NCBI GenBank assembly: GCA_030656195.1
Contig: JAUSOJ010000148.1
Span: 1-37,571 of the forward strand
Length of the DNA stretch: 37,571 nucleotides
Reading direction: 5' to 3'
DNA from: Lutibacter sp.
GTDB taxonomy: Bacteria; Bacteroidota; Bacteroidia; Flavobacteriales; Flavobacteriaceae
This document shows positions 34,408 to 37,571 of this stretch, piece by piece. The position numbers and the translations under genes were made by a program. The notes under the pieces were generated by a model that saw nothing but the letters and a program-made list of their open reading frames with translations, was not told the origin of the DNA and ran no database searches. Position 1 is the first letter of the stretch. Each line of letters begins with the position of its first letter.

Positions 34408-36453
34408 TTATTTATTGAGAACAAAAGCTCCTTTTTGCAACGTGTTGTGAAAAGGAGTTTTATTTTTTAGGCACGTTTCTTCCCAATCTTTCAAATAACT
34501 TTTATAGTTTGTTCCATCTGCAATAATTATTTTTGGATTGAGTTCTTTTAAAAGCCTTTCCAGATTTATTTTAGGCGATTGCCTTAAAATTATCATGGTT
34601 GGCTTCACTGATGTAAACTTATAAAGTCCCAAACTGTCCACCACTAAAATAGTTTCGTTGTTAAATGTATACAGATTTTTAATTTTTTCTGAAGGCAGCT
34701 TTTCGTCCAATTCCGCGCCAACCAAATAGGCAATTTTAATATTAGCAGATGTTTTTAAGGAATCTTCTGAAGAACTGAATTGAATCTTATTGCCGGTTCT
34801 TTGTCCGATTGTGCTTGCTTTGCTTTGATTAAAAACAATAAATTCATCCGCAGATTCACGCTTGTGTTTTTCAAAAATAAAGACAGTTTGAAGTATTACG
34901 ATTGAAAATAAAACCAATACAAATCGGTGAAAAACTTTTTCCTCTGTCCATTTTAGTACGAAAAACAACAGTGCATAAAATGCAACCATCAGCAAAAAAG
35001 ACATAGAAATTTGCTGTATGATAAAATATTCCTGATGTGCAATCCACCCAATAAAATGATTCATTTGCTGAATGACAAAAATGAAAGCATCAACCAGAAA
35101 TTGTGGTGCAATTTGAAGAACTGACAAGATGATAATCACAATTCCTGCAGTTAAAATAATTCCCAAAACAGGGATAATTACCAAATTAGACACAAAAAAC
35201 AATCCGGGAAATTGATGAAAATAATACAAACTTAAAGGCAAAACGCCTATTTGCGCTGCCGATGATACCGTTAACAATTGCCATAATTTATCTAAAATCC
35301 AAAATTTCGGTTTCCATAAATTGTAAATTTTTGGCTGAATCCACACAATGGAAAAAACGGCCAAATAGCTCAGCTGAAATCCGACTTCAAACAAATAATA
35401 CGGATTAAAGAGCAACAGAAAAAACATAGAAATCACCAATGTTTTGTAAGTTCCTGAAGGACGGTTTACGAACATTCCAAATGCAATTGCTGTGAACATC
35501 GCCACCGCCCTAACCACCGATGGAGACATTCCCGCAATAATGGCGTACATCCACAAAATAACAATAATGAGCGCCGTAGCCATCAATTTCCCATGTTTAA
35601 AATAATGCAACGGCTTAAAAACTGCCGTTAAAATGAGCAAAATGATTCCGATGTGCAATCCGGAAATCGCCAAAATATGAATGGCTCCGGCGCCTATATA
35701 ACTTTGTTGCAATTCACTTGTTAAGTGTTGCCGCTGACCTAAAAGCAACGCATTCACCACCGCCAATTCATCGTCTTTGAATCCGTACCGAATTAAAGCA
35801 ACATTGATCTTTTCTCTAATGTTGGCTGCAATTCCTTTTACAGTTTGATTGGTGTTCGGCAACCTTAAAAATTGGGAATTGTCTCCAGAAATCTGATGGT
35901 GAATTTGTTGCTGCCGCAAGTATTTTTTATAATTAAAACCATATGGATTTAAAGGTTCAGCGATTTCACTGAAAACCATTTTAACCACCAAATGATCATC
36001 CACCCGCAGTTGGCTTCTTAAACTGTCTTTTTTGATGTTGACCAATATTTTACCGATGGTTTTTTTACCGTTCAGCTGAAAAACCTCAGCTTCATATTTG
36101 TTGTGATAGTTGGTAGATTTTAATACGCTTTCAATGGTAATTAAAGCAGAAACGGGCGCATTTGTTGAAAATTGAAGTTGTTTGGAATAGTGTTTTTTAT
36201 CATTTAACTGATTTTTAAATGTAATGGCGCCAAAACCAATGAAAAAGGAAAGCAAAAAAACCAATGCAGGAAATATAAACGGCGTTTGAAATTGTTTGTT
36301 GGCATAAAAATAAGCTGCTGCAAACATAAAAATTAAAGCGCCAAAAACCACCATCAATTTAATTGGATCCAGGCTGAAATAATTTCCAAAAAAGATTCCT
36401 GCTATCAAAAAGAACGTAAGTTGTGCGGGAATAAATTTCAGGAATTTTATCAT
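34408..36453 (-). CDS. comEC: ComEC/Rec2-family competence/DNA-uptake membrane protein
   Basis: 'AIHILAISGLHIGIILLILTAVF', 'IIAGMSPSVVRAVAMFTAIAFGMFVNRP', N-terminal OB-like DUF4131 region; many TM helices. Confidence 0.9.
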   Translation of the reverse strand: MIKFLKFIPAQLTFFLIAGIFFGNYFSLDPIKLMVVFGALIFMFAAAYFYANKQFQTPFIFPALVFLLSFFIGFGAITFKNQLNDKKHYSKQLQFSTNAPVSALITIESVLKSTNYHNKYEAEVFQLNGKKTIGKILVNIKKDSLRSQLRVDDHLVVKMVFSEIAEPLNPYGFNYKKYLRQQQIHHQISGDNSQFLRLPNTNQTVKGIAANIREKINVALIRYGFKDDELAVVNALLLGQRQHLTSELQQSYIGAGAIHILAISGLHIGIILLILTAVFKPLHYFKHGKLMATALIIVILWMYAIIAGMSPSVVRAVAMFTAIAFGMFVNRPSGTYKTLVISMFFLLLFNPYYLFEVGFQLSYLAVFSIVWIQPKIYNLWKPKFWILDKLWQLLTVSSAAQIGVLPLSLYYFHQFPGLFFVSNLVIIPVLGIILTAGIVIIILSVLQIAPQFLVDAFIFVIQQMNHFIGWIAHQEYFIIQQISMSFLLMVAFYALLFFVLKWTEEKVFHRFVLVLFSIVILQTVFIFEKHKRESADEFIVFNQSKASTIGQRTGNKIQFSSSEDSLKTSANIKIAYLVGAELDEKLPSEKIKNLYTFNNETILVVDSLGLYKFTSVKPTMIILRQSPKINLERLLKELNPKIIIADGTNYKSYLKDWEETCLKNKTPFHNTLQKGAFVLNK

Positions 36454-36522
36454 AGCAGGATAAAGTTAATCAAAAAACAATAGGATTGGAAAAATTATGA
36501 AATGATTTTTAAAGCAAAATGC

Positions 36523-36540
36523 CGGTAACAATTGTTACCG
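36523..36540. promoter_or_regulatory. 18-bp perfect palindrome CGGTAACAATTGTTACCG, candidate operator
   Basis: Perfect dyad in the divergent comEC / 36608 intergenic region. Confidence 0.6.
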
Positions 36541-36557
36541 ACTGATTTTTATCACTA

Positions 36558-36585
36558 TTGACAGCATGCTTTAAAGGTAATTTTG
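36558..36585 (+). promoter_or_regulatory. Putative promoter (TTG-N17-TAATTTTG) of the 36608 gene
   Basis: TTG at 36558-36560 and TAnnTTTG at 36578-36585; fits the Bacteroidota -33/-7 arrangement. Confidence 0.5.
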
Positions 36586-36607
36586 ATCGATTTATAAAAT
36601 TAATATT

Positions 36608-37495
36608 ATGAAAAACATCTTTATCAGCCTTATTTTTATGCTGATTTTTAGCACTGGTTCCTTCGGACAAAATTTATCGCCTTACATAAAAATTGGTGAA
36701 ACAACAGAAACCATGCAACAGGCATCTGAAAAAATAACCCAAGCATTACAAAACAATGCCTTTACCATTTTAGGAACTTACAATCCGTCAAACAAAAGCA
36801 CTTTAAAAGTGATTGCCTTTACCAGAACCGATTTAAAAAACACCGTTGTAAAAGTGACCGACAGAGGCGCTCTTGCCGCAGTATTTAAAGTTGGTTTGGT
36901 TGAAAAAAACGGAAAGGTAACCATGTCATACACCAATCCGGAATATCTATTAAGAGCTTATTTAGGCGACAGTTACAATACCCACAAAAGCGCACTTCAA
37001 AAAGTTACTGCCGATTTAAAAACAACATTTTCGGCCATTGGGCAAGAAGCTAGTCCGTTTGGCGGAAGTGTGAAAGCAGAAAATTTAAAAAAATATCACT
37101 ACAAGGTGATGATGCCATATTTTACCGATCCTGTTACGCTTAATGAATTTTCATCGTTTGAAGAAGGCGTAAAAACAATAGAAGCTAATTTAAAAGCTAA
37201 AAAAGGAGAAACGGTTTTGGTTTATAAACTGATTTATGAAAAAGAAAACGTGGCTGTTTTTGGCATTGGTATGCAAAACAAAGCAAAAGGAGAATCTCAT
37301 TTTTTGCCAATTATTGGAGAAGATAATATTGCTGCAATGCCTTATGAAATTATTTTACAAGGGAAAAAAGCAACGATGCTTGCCGGAAAATACCGATTGG
37401 CGGTAAGCTGGCCTGAATTAAGTATGGGAACTTTTATGAAAATTGTGAGCACTCCGGGTTATATTGAAGATACGTTGGAAGCTGTTTGTAAGTAG
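36608..37495 (+). CDS. Secreted uncharacterized protein (weak DUF302-like resemblance)
   Basis: Signal peptide 'IFMLIFSTGSFGQ'; two segments beginning 'TMQQASEKITQALQNNAFTILG' and 'SFEEGVKTIEANLKAKKG' loosely resemble DUF302. Confidence 0.6.
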   Translation: MKNIFISLIFMLIFSTGSFGQNLSPYIKIGETTETMQQASEKITQALQNNAFTILGTYNPSNKSTLKVIAFTRTDLKNTVVKVTDRGALAAVFKVGLVEKNGKVTMSYTNPEYLLRAYLGDSYNTHKSALQKVTADLKTTFSAIGQEASPFGGSVKAENLKKYHYKVMMPYFTDPVTLNEFSSFEEGVKTIEANLKAKKGETVLVYKLIYEKENVAVFGIGMQNKAKGESHFLPIIGEDNIAAMPYEIILQGKKATMLAGKYRLAVSWPELSMGTFMKIVSTPGYIEDTLEAVCK

Positions 37496-37517
37496 AAATT
37501 ATAATTGAAACTTTTTG

Positions 37518-37557
37518 ATAGGGTTTAGGATTTTGGTAAAATTTTAAACCCTATTTT
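37518..37557 (+). terminator. Intrinsic terminator after the 36608 gene
   Basis: ATAGGGTTTA (37518-37527) / TAAACCCTAT (37545-37554) with an inner ATTTT/AAAAT hairpin, then TTTT. Confidence 0.7.
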
Positions 37558-37571
37558 CTGCGCTATGTTTT

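Noticed and set aside
1-37571. CRISPR array, prophage, transposon, toxin-antitoxin, restriction or other defense system
   Set aside because: No spacer-repeat pattern, integrase/transposase, phage structural gene or defense-associated domain was seen; gene content is core metabolic and envelope.

Overview
The window is about 37.6 kb of AT-rich chromosome from a member of Bacteroidota, most likely Flavobacteriaceae. The lineage call rests on TAnnTTTG-type promoters, the gene families present and their gene order. It is mostly conserved housekeeping content: 3' end of folP, cdaA, truA, rho, a PpiD-like PPIase, a CorC-like protein, lptC, coaX, tRNA-Phe(GAA), an RluB-type pseudouridine synthase, two mevalonate-pathway clusters, a LytTR two-component system, thiamine pyrophosphokinase, an S9 (DPP-IV) peptidase, two tandem POT transporters and comEC. 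I see no CRISPR array, prophage, transposase, defense island or secondary-metabolite cluster. The most interesting signal is small-scale: several families of short repeats lie between and inside genes. These include (i) a palindromic element translated in frame as 'RHAELVSASHE' inside diphosphomevalonate decarboxylase; (ii) three copies of GCCCCCTAACCCCCnAAGGGGG, all in sense orientation at gene 3' ends, one of which supplies the C-terminal residues of a flavoprotein; (iii) a 7-bp GGAAGWC array, a CGCAAAG cluster and a candidate structured RNA stacked in one intergenic region; and (iv) an 18-bp perfect palindrome upstream of a good promoter between comEC and an uncharacterized secreted protein. 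Functional leads are a 'GYDIA' GHMP kinase as a candidate for the phosphomevalonate kinase step, a LytTR system paired with a small TolQ/ExbB-like membrane protein, a POT transporter with a large insertion, and a Q/N-rich disordered region in Rho. All assignments come from reading motifs, with no database searches.
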